From Megalopta genalis (Eukaryota; Arthropoda; Insecta; Hymenoptera; Halictidae): a DNA stretch of 64,000 nucleotides. This document shows positions 44,819-57,447 of the stretch, one piece after another. Each line of letters starts with the position of its first letter. The first letter of the stretch is position 1. A model generated the notes under the pieces. That model saw only the letters and a list, made by a program, of their open reading frames with translations, had not been told where the DNA came from and made no database searches. The translations under genes were made by a program, and so were the position numbers. The stretch is taken from positions 767,501-831,500 of the forward strand of contig NC_135020.1 of the NCBI RefSeq assembly GCF_051020955.1, given 5' to 3'.

Positions 44819-47742
44819 TTCTTGTTGTTCTTGTTGATCTTGTTGTTCTTGCTGTTCTTGTTGTTCTTGTTGTTGTTGCTGTTCTTGCTGTTCTTGTTGT
44901 AGTTGTTGTTTTTGTTGATCTTGTTGCTCTTGTTGTTCTTGTTGTTGTTCTTGTTGTTGTTGTTGTTCTTGTTGTAGTTGTAGTTGTTGTCCTTGTTATT
45001 GTTGTAGTTCTTGTTGTTCTTGTTGTTCTTGTTGTTCTTGTTGTTCTTGTTGTTCTTGTTGCTCTTATTGTTCTTGCTGCTCTTTCTGTTCATGTTGTTC
45101 TTGTTGATCTTGTTGTTCTTGTTGTTCTTGGTGTTCTTGTTGTTCTAGTTGTTGTTGTTGTTGTTCTTGTTGTTCTTGTTGATCTTGTTGCTCTTGTTGT
45201 TCTTGTTGCTCTTGTTGCTCTTGTTGCTCTTGTTGCTCTTGTTGCTGTTGTTGTTCTTGTTGTTCTGATTGTTGATGTTCTTGTTGTTCATGTTGTTGTT
45301 GTTCTTGTTGTTCTTGTTGTTGTTGTTGTTCTGGTTGTTGTTGTTGTTGTTCTTGCTGTTCTTGTTGTTCTTGTTGTTGTTGATGTTGTTGTTGTTGTTG
45401 CTCTTGCTGTTCTTGTTGTTCTTGTTGTTCTTCTTGTTGTTCTTCTTCTTGTTGTTGTTGTTCTCGTTTATGTTATTCTTGTTGTTGTTGTTGTTCTTGT
45501 TGTTCCTGTTGTTGTTGTTGTTCTTGTTGTTCTTGTTGTTGTTGTTCATGTAGTTCTTCTTGTTGTTGTTCTCGCTGTTCTTGTTCTTGTTGTTCTTGTT
45601 GTCCTTGCTGTTCTTGGTGTTATTGTTGTTGTTGTCCTTGTTGTTCTTGTTGTTCTTGTTGTTCTTGTTGATCTTGTTGTTCTTGTTGTTCTTGTTGTTC
45701 TTGTTGCTCTTGTTGCTCTTGTTGCTCTTGTTGCACTTGTTGCTGTTGTTGTTCTTGTTGTTCTGGTTGTTGATGTTCTTGTTGTTCATGTTGTTGTTGA
45801 TCATGTTGTTGTTGTTCTTGTTGTTCTTGATGTTCTTGTTGTTCTTGTTGTCGTTGTTGTTCTTGTTGTTCTTGTTGCTCTTGTTGCTCTTGTTGCTCTT
45901 GTTGCTGTTGTTGTTCTTGTTGTTCTGGTTGTTGATGTTCTTGTTGTTCATGTTGTTGTTGTTCTTGATGTTCTTGTTGTTCTTGTTGATCTTGTTGTTC
46001 TTGATGTTCTTGGTGTTCTTGTTGTTCTTGTTGTTCTAGTTGTTGTTGTTGTTGTTGTTCTTGTTATTCTTGTTGTTCTTGTTGCTCTTGTTGCATTTGT
46101 TGCTCTTGTTGCTCTTGTTGCTCTTGTTGCTCTTGTTGCTCTTGTTGCTGTAGTTGTTCTGGTTGTTGATGTTCTTGTTGTTCTTGCTATTCTTGTTGTT
46201 CTTGTTGTTGTTGATGTTGTTGTTGTTGTTGCTCTTGCTGTTCCTGTTGTTCTTGTTGTTCTTCTTGTTGTTCTTCTTCTTGTTGTTGTTGTTCTTGTTT
46301 ATGTTATTCTTGTTGTTGTTGTTGTTCTTGTTGTTCCTGTTGTTGTTGTTGTTCTTGTTGTTCTTGTTGTTGTTGTTCATGTAGTTCTTCTTGTTGTTGT
46401 TCTTGCTGTTCTTGTTCTTGTTGTTCTTGTTGTCCTTGCTGTTCTTGTTGTTATTGTTGTTGATGTCCTTGTTGTTCTTGTTGTTCTTGTTGTTCTTGTT
46501 GATCTTGTTGTTCTTGTTGTTCTGGTTGGTGATGTTCTTGTTGTTCATGTTGTTGTTGTTCTTTTTGTTCTTGTTGTTGTTGTTGTTCTGGTTGTTGATG
46601 TTCTTGTTGTTCATGTTGTTGTTGTTCTTGATGTTCTTGTTGTTCTTGTTGATCTTGTTGTTCTTGTTGTTCTTGGTGTTCTTGTTGTTCTAGTTGTTGT
46701 TGTCGTTGTTGTTCTTGTTGTTCTTGTTGTTCTTAGTGCTCTTCTTGCTCTTGTTGCTCTTGTTGCTGTTGTTGCTGTTGTTGTTCTGGTTGTTGATGTT
46801 CTTGTTGTTTATGTTGTTGTTGTTCTTTTTGTTCTTGTTGTTGTTGTTGTTGTTCTTGGTCTTGTTGTTCTTGTTGTTCCTGATGTTCTTGTTGCTCTTG
46901 TTGTTCTTGGTGTTCTTGTTGTTCTTGTTGTTCTAGTTGTTGTTGTTGTAGTTGTTGTTCTTGTTGTTGTTCTCGTTGATCTCGTTCTTCTCGTTGTTCT
47001 CGTTGTTCTTGTTGTTCTTTTTGTTCTTGTTGTTCTTGTTGTCCTTGTTGTTGTTGTTGCTGTTGTTGTTCTTGTTGTTCATGTTGTTGTTCTGGTTGAT
47101 GTTGTTGTTCTTGTTCTTGTTTTTCTTGTTGTTCTTGTTGTTCTTGTCGTTCTTGTTGTTCTTGTTGCTCTTGTTGCTCTTGTTGTTCTTGTTGTTCTTC
47201 TTGTTCTTGTTATTCTTATTGTCCTTGTTGTTCTTGCTGTTGTTGTTCCCGTTGTTCTTGTTGTTGTTGTTCTTGTTCTTGCTGTTCATGTTGTTGTGGT
47301 TCTGGTAGATGTTGTTGTTCTTGTTCTTGTCGTTCTTGTTGCTCTTGTTGTTCTTGTTGTTCTTGTTGTTCTTGCTGTTGTTGTTCCTGTTGTTCTTGTT
47401 GTTGTTGTTGTTGTTCTTGCTGTTCATGTTGTCTTGTTGTCCTTGTTGTTCTAGTTGTTCTTGTTGTTGTTGCTGTTCTTGCTGTTCTTGTTGTAGTTGT
47501 TGTTTTTGTTGATCTTGTTGCTCTTGTTGTTCTTGTTGTTGTTCTTGTTGTTGTTGTTGTTCTTGTTGTAGTTGTAGTTGTTGTCCTTGTTATTGTTGTA
47601 GTTCTTGTTGTTCTTGTTGTTCTTGTTGTTCTTGTTGTTCTTGTTGTTGTTGTTGTTCTTGTTCTTGTTCGTGTTGTTCTTGTTGTTGTTCTTGTTTTTG
47701 TTGTTCTTGTTGTTGTTGTTGTTCTTCCTGTTCTTGTTCTTG
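44797..47742. repeat. Duplication spaced 5.58 kb, copy a
   Basis: Matches 50370-53342. The spacing is 5,573 bp at the TTGATC at 44834/50407 and 5,582 from 45145 to 47605. The 9-bp step is one extra TTGTTGTTC (six against five) near 50584. It contains P-type and U-type modules (45145-46040, 46694-47308), showing that both halves of the window share one module family. Confidence 0.88.
46094..46096 (-). other. ATG in the Gln-Gln-Glu phase, followed by a stop after ten codons
   Basis: The variant TTGCATTTG places CAT in the TTG/TTC triplet phase, so the minus strand reads ATG among CAA and GAG codons. A TAA follows at 46066-46064. Copies lie at 51676-51678 and 62256-62258. These are the only in-phase ATGs of that frame found in the window, and they make a start for any long Gln/Glu protein unlikely. 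Confidence 0.8.
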
Positions 47743-47969
47743 TTGTTCTTGTTGTTCTTGTTGTTCTTGTTGTTCTTATTGTTCTTGCTGCTCTTTCTGT
47801 TCATGTTGTTCTTGTTGTTCTTGTTGTTGTTGTTGTTGTCCTTGTTGTTCTTGTTGTTCTTGTTGTTCTTGTTGTTCTTGTTGTTCTTGTTGTTCTTGTT
47901 GTTCTTGTTGTTCTTGTTGTTCTTGTTGTTCTTGTTGTTCTTGTTGTTCTTGTTGTTCTTGTTGTTCTT

Positions 47970-48000
<31 letters not shown>

Positions 48001-48081
48001 TTCTTGTTGTTCTTGTTGATCTTGTTGTTCTTGCTGTTCTTGTTGTTCTTGTTGTTGTTGCTGTTCTTGCTGTTCTTGTTG
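47494..48081. repeat. TAG-landmark module, 588-bp unit
   Basis: Starts at TAGTTGTTGTTTTTG (47494) and runs through a TAGTTGTAG pair, TTGTTATTG, GTGTTG, TTCTTCCTG and a pure run to the next such start at 48082. Confidence 0.8.
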
Positions 48082-48404
48082 TAGTTGTTGTTTTTGTTGA
48101 TCTTGTTGCTCTTGTTGTTCTTGTTGTTGTTCTTGTTGTTGTTGTTGTTCTTGTTGTAGTTGTAGTTGTTGTCCTTGTTATTGTTGTAGTTCTTGTTGTT
48201 CTTGTTGTTCTTGTTGTTCTTGTTGTTCTTGTTGTTCTTGTTGCTCTTATTGTTCTTGCTGCTCTTTCTGTTCATGTTGTTCTTGTTGTTCTTGTTGTTG
48301 TTGTTGTTGTCCTTGTTGTTCTTGTTGTTCTTGTTGTTCTTGTTGTTCTTGTTGTTCTTGTTGTTCTTGTTGTTCTTGTTGTTCTTGTTGTTCTTGTTGT
48401 TCTT

Positions 48405-48435
<31 letters not shown>

Positions 48436-48516
48436 TTCTTGTTGTTCTTGTTGATCTTGTTGTTCTTGCTGTTCTTGTTGTTCTTGTTGTTGTTGCTGTT
48501 CTTGCTGTTCTTGTTG
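48082..48516. repeat. TAG-landmark module, 435-bp unit
   Basis: Direct neighbour of the 588-bp unit. It lacks 153 bp, mainly the GTGTTG to TTCTTCCTG part, and has a shorter pure run. A third start follows at 48517. Other starts lie near 40530, 42327, 44900, 50472, 53075, 56674, 58480, 61062 and 63656. Confidence 0.8.
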
Positions 48517-50360
48517 TAGTTGTTGTTTTTGTTGATCTTGTTGCTCTTGTTGTTCTTGTTGTTGTTCTTGTTGTTGTTGTTGTTCTTGTTGTAGTTGTAG
48601 TTGTTGTCCTTGTTATTGTTGTAGTTCTTGTTGTTCTTGTTGTTCTTGTTGTTCTTGTTGTTCTTGTTGTTCTTGTTGTTCTTGTTGTTCTTGTTGTTCT
48701 TGTTGTTCTTGTTGTTTTTGTTGATCTTGTTGTTCTTGTTGTTCTTGTTGTTCTTGTTGTTCTTCTTGCTGTTCTGGTTGTTCTTGTTGTTCTTGTTGTT
48801 CTTCTTGCTGTTCTGGTTGTTCTTGTTGTTCTTGTTATTCTTGTTGTTCTCGTTGTTCTCGTTGTTCTCGTTGTTCTCGTTGTTCTCGTTGTTCTCGTTG
48901 TTCTCGTTGCTCTCGTTGTTCTTGTTGTTCTTGTTGTTCTTGTTATTCTTGTTGTTCTTGTTGTTCTTGTTGTTCTTGTTGTTCTTGTTGTTCTTGTTGT
49001 TCTTGTTGTTCTTGTTGTTCTTGTTGTTCTTGTTGTTCTTATTGTTCTTGTTGTTCTTGTTGTTCTTGTTGTTCTTGTTGTTCTTGTTGTTCTTATTGTT
49101 CTTGTTGTTCTTGTTGTTCTTGTTGTTCTTGTTGTTCTTGTTGTTCTTGTTGTTCTTGTTGTTCTTGTTGTTCTTGTTGTTCTTATTGTTCTTGTTGTTC
49201 ATGTTGTTCTTGTTGTTCTTCTTGTTGTTGTTCTAGTTGTCCTTGTATTTGTTGTTCTCGTTGTTCTCGTTGTTCTCGTTGTTCTCGTTGTTCTCGTTGT
49301 TCTCGTTGCTCTTGTTGCTCTTGTTGCTCTTGTTGCTCTTGTTGCTCTTGTTGCTCTTGTTGCTCTTGTTGCTCTTGTTGCTCTTGTTGCTGTTGTTGTT
49401 CTTGTTGTTCTGGTTGTTGATGTTCTTGTTGTTCATGTTGTTGTTGTTCTTGATGTTCTTGTTGTTCTTGTTGTTCTTGTTGTTCTTGGTGTTCTTGTTG
49501 TTCTTGTTTTTCTAGTTGTTGTTGTTGTTGTTGTTGTTCTTGTTGTTGTTCTCGTTGTTCTCGTTGTTCTCGTTGTTCTCGTTGTTCTTGTTGTTCTTTT
49601 TGTTCTTGTTGTTCTTGTTGTTCTTGTTGTCCTTGTTGTTGTTGCTGCTGTTGTTGTTCTTGTTGTTCATGTTGTTGTTGTTCTGGTTGATGTTGTTGTT
49701 CTTGTTCTTGTTTTTCTTGTTGTTCTTGTTGTTCATGTTGTTGTGGTTCTGGTAGATGTTGTTGTTCCTGTTCTTGTTGCTCTTGTTGCTCATGTTGTTC
49801 TTGTTGTTCTTGTTGTTCTTGCTGTTGTTGTTCCTGTTGTTCTTGTTGTTGTTGTTGTTGTTGTTCTTGCAGTTCTTGTTGTTGTTGTTCTTGCTGTTCT
49901 TGTTCTTGTTGCTCTTGTTGTTCTTGTTGTTCTTGTTGTTCTTGCTGTTCTTGTTGTTCTTCTTGTTGTTGTTGTTCTTGTTGTGGTTCGTGTTGTTCTT
50001 GTTGTTCTTGTTGTGGTTCGTGTTGTTCTTGTTGTTGTTCTTATTTTTGTTGTTGTTTTTGTTGTTTTTCTTGCTGTTCTTGTTCTTGTTGTTCTTGTTG
50101 TTCTTGTTGTTCTTGTTGTTCTTGTTGCTCTTGTTGCTCTTGTTGATCTTGTTGTTCTTGTTGTTCTTGTCGTTCTTGTTGCTCTTGTTGCTTTTGTTGC
50201 TCTTGTTGCTGTTGTTGTTCTTGTTGTTCTGGTTGTTGATGTTCTTGTTGTTCATGTTGTTGTTGTTCTTGATGTTCTTGTTGTTCTTGTTGTTCTTTTT
50301 GTTCTGGGTGTTCTTGGTGTTCTTGTTGTTCTTGTTGTTCTAGTTGTTGTTGTTGTTGTT

Positions 50361-50369
<9 letters not shown>
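48517..50369. repeat. Block between the 5.58-kb copies
   Basis: Holds two TTCTCGTTG arrays (48847-48918 and 49255-49309), pure runs broken by single TTCTTATTG variants (near 49040, 49093 and 49184), about nine TTGTTGCTC units at 49309-49388 and, at 49743-50340, a W-type series ending in TTCTTGGTG units. The array at 48847 mirrors 40815. No gene is supported. Confidence 0.68.
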
Positions 50370-50391
<22 letters not shown>

Positions 50392-53342
50392 TTCTTGTTG
50401 TTCTTGTTGATCTTGTTGTTCTTGCTGTTCTTGTTGTTCTTGTTGTTGTTGCTGTTCTTGCTGTTCTTGTTGTAGTTGTTGTTTTTGTTGATCTTGTTGC
50501 TCTTGTTGTTCTTGTTGTTGTTCTTGTTGTTGTTGTTGTTCTTGTTGTAGTTGTAGTTGTTGTCCTTGTTATTGTTGTAGTTCTTGTTGTTCTTGTTGTT
50601 CTTGTTGTTCTTGTTGTTCTTGTTGTTCTTGTTGTTCTTGTTGCTCTTATTGTTCTTGCTGCTCTTTCTGTTCATGTTGTTCTTGTTGATCTTGTTGTTC
50701 TTGTTGTTCTTGGTGTTCTTGTTGTTCTAGTTGTTGTTGTTGTTGTTCTTGTTGTTCTTGTTGATCTTGTTGCTCTTGTTGTTCTTGTTGCTCTTGTTGC
50801 TCTTGTTGCTCTTGTTGCTCTTGTTGCTGTTGTTGTTCTTGTTGTTCTGATTGTTGATGTTCTTGTTGTTCATGTTGTTGTTGTTCTTGTTGTTCTTGTT
50901 GTTGTTGTTGTTCTGGTTGTTGTTGTTGTTGTTCTTGCTGTTCTTGTTGTTCTTGTTGTTGTTGATGTTGTTGTTGTTGTTGCTCTTGCTGTTCTTGTTG
51001 TTCTTGTTGTTCTTCTTGTTGTTCTTCTTCTTGTTGTTGTTGTTCTCGTTTATGTTATTCTTGTTGTTGTTGTTGTTCTTGTTGTTCCTGTTGTTGTTGT
51101 TGTTCTTGTTGTTCTTGTTGTTGTTGTTCATGTAGTTCTTCTTGTTGTTGTTCTCGCTGTTCTTGTTCTTGTTGTTCTTGTTGTCCTTGCTGTTCTTGGT
51201 GTTATTGTTGTTGTTGTCCTTGTTGTTCTTGTTGTTCTTGTTGTTCTTGTTGATCTTGTTGTTCTTGTTGTTCTTGTTGTTCTTGTTGCTCTTGTTGCTC
51301 TTGTTGCTCTTGTTGCACTTGTTGCTGTTGTTGTTCTTGTTGTTCTGGTTGTTGATGTTCTTGTTGTTCATGTTGTTGTTGATCATGTTGTTGTTGTTCT
51401 TGTTGTTCTTGATGTTCTTGTTGTTCTTGTTGTCGTTGTTGTTCTTGTTGTTCTTGTTGCTCTTGTTGCTCTTGTTGCTCTTGTTGCTGTTGTTGTTCTT
51501 GTTGTTCTGGTTGTTGATGTTCTTGTTGTTCATGTTGTTGTTGTTCTTGATGTTCTTGTTGTTCTTGTTGATCTTGTTGTTCTTGATGTTCTTGGTGTTC
51601 TTGTTGTTCTTGTTGTTCTAGTTGTTGTTGTTGTTGTTGTTCTTGTTATTCTTGTTGTTCTTGTTGCTCTTGTTGCATTTGTTGCTCTTGTTGCTCTTGT
51701 TGCTCTTGTTGCTCTTGTTGCTCTTGTTGCTGTAGTTGTTCTGGTTGTTGATGTTCTTGTTGTTCTTGCTATTCTTGTTGTTCTTGTTGTTGTTGATGTT
51801 GTTGTTGTTGTTGCTCTTGCTGTTCCTGTTGTTCTTGTTGTTCTTCTTGTTGTTCTTCTTCTTGTTGTTGTTGTTCTTGTTTATGTTATTCTTGTTGTTG
51901 TTGTTGTTCTTGTTGTTCCTGTTGTTGTTGTTGTTCTTGTTGTTCTTGTTGTTGTTGTTCATGTAGTTCTTCTTGTTGTTGTTCTTGCTGTTCTTGTTCT
52001 TGTTGTTCTTGTTGTCCTTGCTGTTCTTGTTGTTATTGTTGTTGATGTCCTTGTTGTTCTTGTTGTTCTTGTTGTTCTTGTTGATCTTGTTGTTCTTGTT
52101 GTTCTGGTTGGTGATGTTCTTGTTGTTCATGTTGTTGTTGTTCTTTTTGTTCTTGTTGTTGTTGTTGTTCTGGTTGTTGATGTTCTTGTTGTTCATGTTG
52201 TTGTTGTTCTTGATGTTCTTGTTGTTCTTGTTGATCTTGTTGTTCTTGTTGTTCTTGGTGTTCTTGTTGTTCTAGTTGTTGTTGTCGTTGTTGTTCTTGT
52301 TGTTCTTGTTGTTCTTAGTGCTCTTCTTGCTCTTGTTGCTCTTGTTGCTGTTGTTGCTGTTGTTGTTCTGGTTGTTGATGTTCTTGTTGTTTATGTTGTT
52401 GTTGTTCTTTTTGTTCTTGTTGTTGTTGTTGTTGTTCTTGGTCTTGTTGTTCTTGTTGTTCCTGATGTTCTTGTTGCTCTTGTTGTTCTTGGTGTTCTTG
52501 TTGTTCTTGTTGTTCTAGTTGTTGTTGTTGTAGTTGTTGTTCTTGTTGTTGTTCTCGTTGATCTCGTTCTTCTCGTTGTTCTCGTTGTTCTTGTTGTTCT
52601 TTTTGTTCTTGTTGTTCTTGTTGTCCTTGTTGTTGTTGTTGCTGTTGTTGTTCTTGTTGTTCATGTTGTTGTTCTGGTTGATGTTGTTGTTCTTGTTCTT
52701 GTTTTTCTTGTTGTTCTTGTTGTTCTTGTCGTTCTTGTTGTTCTTGTTGCTCTTGTTGCTCTTGTTGTTCTTGTTGTTCTTCTTGTTCTTGTTATTCTTA
52801 TTGTCCTTGTTGTTCTTGCTGTTGTTGTTCCCGTTGTTCTTGTTGTTGTTGTTCTTGTTCTTGCTGTTCATGTTGTTGTGGTTCTGGTAGATGTTGTTGT
52901 TCTTGTTCTTGTCGTTCTTGTTGCTCTTGTTGTTCTTGTTGTTCTTGTTGTTCTTGCTGTTGTTGTTCCTGTTGTTCTTGTTGTTGTTGTTGTTGTTCTT
53001 GCTGTTCATGTTGTCTTGTTGTCCTTGTTGTTCTAGTTGTTCTTGTTGTTGTTGCTGTTCTTGCTGTTCTTGTTGTAGTTGTTGTTTTTGTTGATCTTGT
53101 TGCTCTTGTTGTTCTTGTTGTTGTTCTTGTTGTTGTTGTTGTTCTTGTTGTAGTTGTAGTTGTTGTCCTTGTTATTGTTGTAGTTCTTGTTGTTCTTGTT
53201 GTTCTTGTTGTTCTTGTTGTTCTTGTTGTTCTTGTTGTTCTTGTTGTTGTTGTTGTTCTTGTTCTTGTTCGTGTTGTTCTTGTTGTTGTTCTTGTTTTTG
53301 TTGTTCTTGTTGTTGTTGTTGTTCTTCCTGTTCTTGTTCTTG
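50370..53342. repeat. Duplication spaced 5.58 kb, copy b
   Basis: Second copy of 44797-47742. Its right end is the junction between 16.1-kb copies A and B. The spacing of 5,582 equals 2 modulo 3, fitting the single lost T at 47431 inside the interval. Confidence 0.88.
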
Positions 53343-56065
53343 TTGCTCTTGTTATTCTTGATGTTCTTGTTGTTGTTGTTGTTGTCCTTGTTGTTCTTGA
53401 TGTTCTTGTTGTTCTTGTTGTTCTAGTTGTTGTTGTTCTTGTTGTTGTTCTCGTTGTTCTCGTTGTTCTTGTTGTTCTTTTTGTTCTTGTTGTTCTTGTT
53501 GTCCTTGTTGTTGTTGTTGCTGTTGTTGTTCTTGTTGTTAATGCTGTTGTTGTTCTGGTTGATGTTGTTGTTCTTGTTCTTGTTTTTCTTGTTGTTCTTG
53601 TTGATCTTGTTGTTCTTGTTGTTCTTGTTGCTCTTGTTGCTCTTGTTGCTCTTGTTGCTCTTGTTGCTCTTGTTGCTGTTGTTGTTCTTGTTGTTCTGAT
53701 TGTTGATGTTCTTGTTGTTCATGTTGTTGTTGTTCTTGTTGTTCTTGTTGTTCTTGTTGTTCTTCTTGTTGTTCTTCTTCTTGTTGTTGTTGTTCTTGTT
53801 TATGTTATTCTTGTTGTTGTTGTTGTTCTTGTTGTTCCTGTTGTTGTTGTTGTTCTTGTTGTTCTTGTTGTTGTTGTTGTTCATGTAGTTCTTCTTGTTG
53901 TTGTTCTTGCTGTCCTTGTTCTTGTTGTTCTTGTTGTCCTTGCTGTTCTTGTTGTTATTGTTGTTGTTGTCCTTGTTGTTCTTGTTGTTCTTGTTGATCT
54001 TGTTGTTCTTGTTGTTCTGGTTGCTGTTGTTGTTCTTGTTGTTGATGTTCTTGTTGTTCATGTTGTTGTTGATCATGTTGTTGTTGTTCTTGTTGTTCTT
54101 GATGTTCTTGTTGTTCTTGTTGTCGTTGTTGTTCTTGTTGTTCTTGTTGCTCTTGTTGCTCTTGTTGCTCTTGTTGCTGTTGTTGTTCTTGTTGTTCTGG
54201 TTTTTGATGTTCTTGTTGTTCATGTTGTTGTTGTTCTTGATGTTCTTGTTGTTCTTGTTGATCTTGTTGTTCTTGTTGTTCTTGGTGTTCTTGTTGTTCT
54301 TGTTGTTCTAGTTGTTGTTGTTGTTGTTGTTGTTGTTGTTCTTGTTATTCTTGTTGTTCTTGTTGCTCTTGTTGCTCTTGTTGCTCTTGTTGCTCTTGTT
54401 GCTCTTGTTGCTCTTGTTGCTCTTGTTGCTGTTGTTGTTCTGGTTGTTGATGTTCTTGTTGTTCTTGCTATTCTTGTTGTTCTTGTTGTTGTTGATGTTG
54501 TTGTTGTTGTTGCTCTTGCTGTTCTTGTTGTTCTTGTTGTTCTTCTTGTTGTTCTTCTTCTTGTTGTTGCTGTTCTTGTTTATGTTATTCTTGTTGTTGT
54601 TGTTGTTCTTGTTGTTCCTGTTGTTGTTGTTGTTCTTGTTGTTCTTGTTGTTGTTGTTCATGTAGTTCTTCTTGTTGTTGTTCTTGCTGTTCTTGTTCTT
54701 GTTGTTCTTGTTGTCCTTGCTGTTCTTGTTGTTATTGTTGTTGATGTCCTTGTTGTTCTTGTTGTTCTTGTTGTTCTTGTTGATCTTGTTGTTCTTGTTG
54801 TTCTGGTTGGTGATGTTCTTGTTGTTCATGTTGTTGTTGTTCTTTTTGTTCTTGTTGTTGTTGTTGTTCTGGTTGTTGATGTTCTTGTTGTTCATGTTGT
54901 TGTTGTTCTTGATGTTCTTGTTGTTCTTGTTGATCTTGTTGTTCTTGTTGTTCTTGGTGTTCTTGTTGTTCTTGTTGTTCTAGTTGTTGTTGTTGTTGTT
55001 GTTGTTGTTCTTGTTATTCTTGTTGTTCTTGTTGCTCTTGTTGCTCTTGTTGCTCTTGTTGCTCTTGTTGCTCTTGTTGCTCTTGTTGCTGTTGTTGTTT
55101 TGGTTGTTGATGTTCTTGTTGTTCTTGCTATTCTTGTTGTTCTTGTTGTTGTTGATGTTGTTGTTGTTGTTGCTCTTGCTGTTCTTGTTGATCTTGTTGT
55201 TCTTCTTGTTGTTCTTCTTCTTGTTGTTGCTGTTCTTGTTTATGTTATTCTTGTTGTTGTTGTTGTTCTTGTTGTTCCTGTTGTTGTTGTTGTTCTTGTT
55301 GTTCTTGTTGTTGTTGTTCATGTAGTTCTTCTTGTTGTTGTTCTTGCTGTTCTTGTTCTTGTTGTTCTTGTTGTCCTTGCTGTTCTTGTTGTTATTGTTG
55401 TTGATGTCCTTGTTGTTCTTGTTGTTCTTGTTGTTCTTGTTGATCTTGTTGTTCTTGTTGTTCTGGTTGGTGATGTTCTTGTTGTTCATGTTGTTGTTGT
55501 TCTTTTTGTTCTTGTTGTTGTTGTTGTTCTGGTTGTTGATGTTCTTGTTGTTCATGTTGTTGTTGTTCTTGATGTTCTTGTTGTTCTTGTTGATCTTGTT
55601 GTTCTTGTTGTTCTTGGGGTTCTTGTTGTTCTAGTTGTTGTTGTCGTTGTTGTTCTTGTTGTTCTTGTTGTTCTTAGTGCTCTTCTTGCTCTTGTTGCTC
55701 TTGTTGCTCTTGTTGCTCTTGTTGCTGTTGTTGCTGTTGTTGTTCTGGTTGTTGATGTTCTTGTTGTTTATGTTGTTGTTGTTCTTTTTGTTCTTGTTGT
55801 TGTTGTTGTTGTTCTTGGTCTTGTTGTTCTTGTTGTTCTTGATGTTCTTGTTGCTCTTGTTGTTCTTGGTGTTCTTGTTGTTCTTGTTGTTCTAGTTGTT
55901 GTTGTTGTAGTTGTTGTTCTTGTTGTTGTTCTCGTTGATCTCGTTGTTCTCGTTGTTCTCGTTGTTCTTGTTGTTCTTTTTGTTCTTGTTGTTCTTGTTG
56001 TCCTTGTTGTTGTTCTTGTTGTTCATGTTGTTGTTGTTCTGGTTGATGTTGTTGTTCTTGTTCTT

Positions 56066-56096
<31 letters not shown>

Positions 56097-56560
56097 TTCT
56101 TGTTGTTCTTGCTGTTGTTGTTCCTGTTGTTCTTGTTGTTGTTGTTGTTGTTCTTGCTGTTCTTGTTCTTGTTGCTCTTGTTGTTCCTGTTGTTCTTGTT
56201 GTTCTTGTTGTTCTTGTCGTTCCTGTTGTTCTTGTTGTTCTTGTTGTTCTTGTTGTTCTTGTTGTTCTTGTTGTTGTTGTTGTTCTTGTTGTTGTTCGTG
56301 TTGTTCTTGTTGTTGTTCTTGTTTTTGTTGTTCTTGTTGTTGTTGTTGTTCTTCCTGTTCTTGTTCTTGTTGTTCTTGTTGTTCTTGTTGTTCTTGTTGT
56401 TCTTGCTGCTCTTTCTGTTCATGTTGTTCTTGTTGTTCTTGTTGTTGTTGTTGTTGTCCTTGTTGTTCTTGTTGTTCTTGATGTTCTTGTTGTTCTTGTT
56501 GTTCTTGTTGTTCTTGTTGTTCTTGTTGTTCTTGTTGTTCTTGTTGTTCTTGTTGTTCTT

Positions 56561-56591
<31 letters not shown>

Positions 56592-57428
56592 TTCTTGTTG
56601 TTCTTGTTGATCTTGTTGTTCTTGCTGTTCTTGTTGTTCTTGTTGTTGTTGCTGTTCTTGCTGTTCTTGTTGTAGTTGTTGTTTTTGTTGATCTTGTTGT
56701 TGTTCTTGTTGTTGTTGTTGTTCTTGTTGTAGTTGTAGTTGTTGTCCTTGTTATTGTTGTAGTTCTTGTTGTTCTTGTTGTTCTTGTTGTTCTTGTTGTT
56801 CTTGTTGTTCTTGTTGTTCTTGTTGTTTTTGTTGATCTTGTTGTTCTTGTTGTTCTTGTTGTTCTTGTTGTTCTTCTTGCTGTTCTGGTTGTTCTTGTTG
56901 TTCTTGTTGTTCTTCTTGCTGTTCTGGTTGTTCTTGTTGTTCTTGTTATTCTTGTTGTTCTCGTTGTTCTCGTTGTTCTCGTTGTTCTCGTTGTTCTCGT
57001 TGTTCTCGTTGTTCTCGTTGCTCTCGTTGTTCTTGTTGTTCTTGTTGTTCTTGTTGTTCTTGTTGTTCTTGTTGTTCTTGTTGTTCTTGTTGTTCTTGTT
57101 GTTCTTGTTGTTCTTGTTGTTCTTGTTGTTCTTGTTGTTCTTGTTGTTCTTGTTGTTCTTGTTGTTCTTGTTGTTCTTGTTGTTCTTGTTGTTCTTGTTG
57201 TTCTTGTTGTTCTTGTTGTTCTTGTTGTTCTTGTTGTTCTTGTTGTTCTTGTTGTTCTTGTTGATCTTGTTGTTCTTGTTGTTCTTGTTGTTCTTGTTGT
57301 TGTTCTAGTTGTCCTTGTTGTTGTTGTTCTTGTTGTTCTTGTTGTTCTTGTTGTTCTTGTTGTTCTTGTTGTTCTTGTTGTTCTTGTTGTTCTTGTTGTT
57401 CTTGTTGTTCTTGTTGTTCTTGTTGTTC

Positions 57429-57447
57429 TTCGTTGTCCGTGTTGGTC
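57429..57447. other. 19-bp off-pattern island, copy 3
   Basis: Copy B equivalent of 41276-41294 at spacing 16,153; sequence unchanged. Confidence 0.9.

Larger units (their letters stand above)
37195..53329. repeat. 16.1-kb tandem duplication, copy A
   Basis: Matches 53330 onward in direct orientation. The spacing is 16,135 bp from 37288 to about 40290, 16,144 near 40531, 16,153 from 41156 to about 42430 and 16,162 from 42956 to the window end. Each step is exactly one 9-bp unit. The junction is near 53330, where a block that in its other copy continues with TTGTTGTTC (47742) instead returns to the TTGCTC-TTGTTATTC sequence of 37210. Internal parts are listed separately. Confidence 0.93.
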
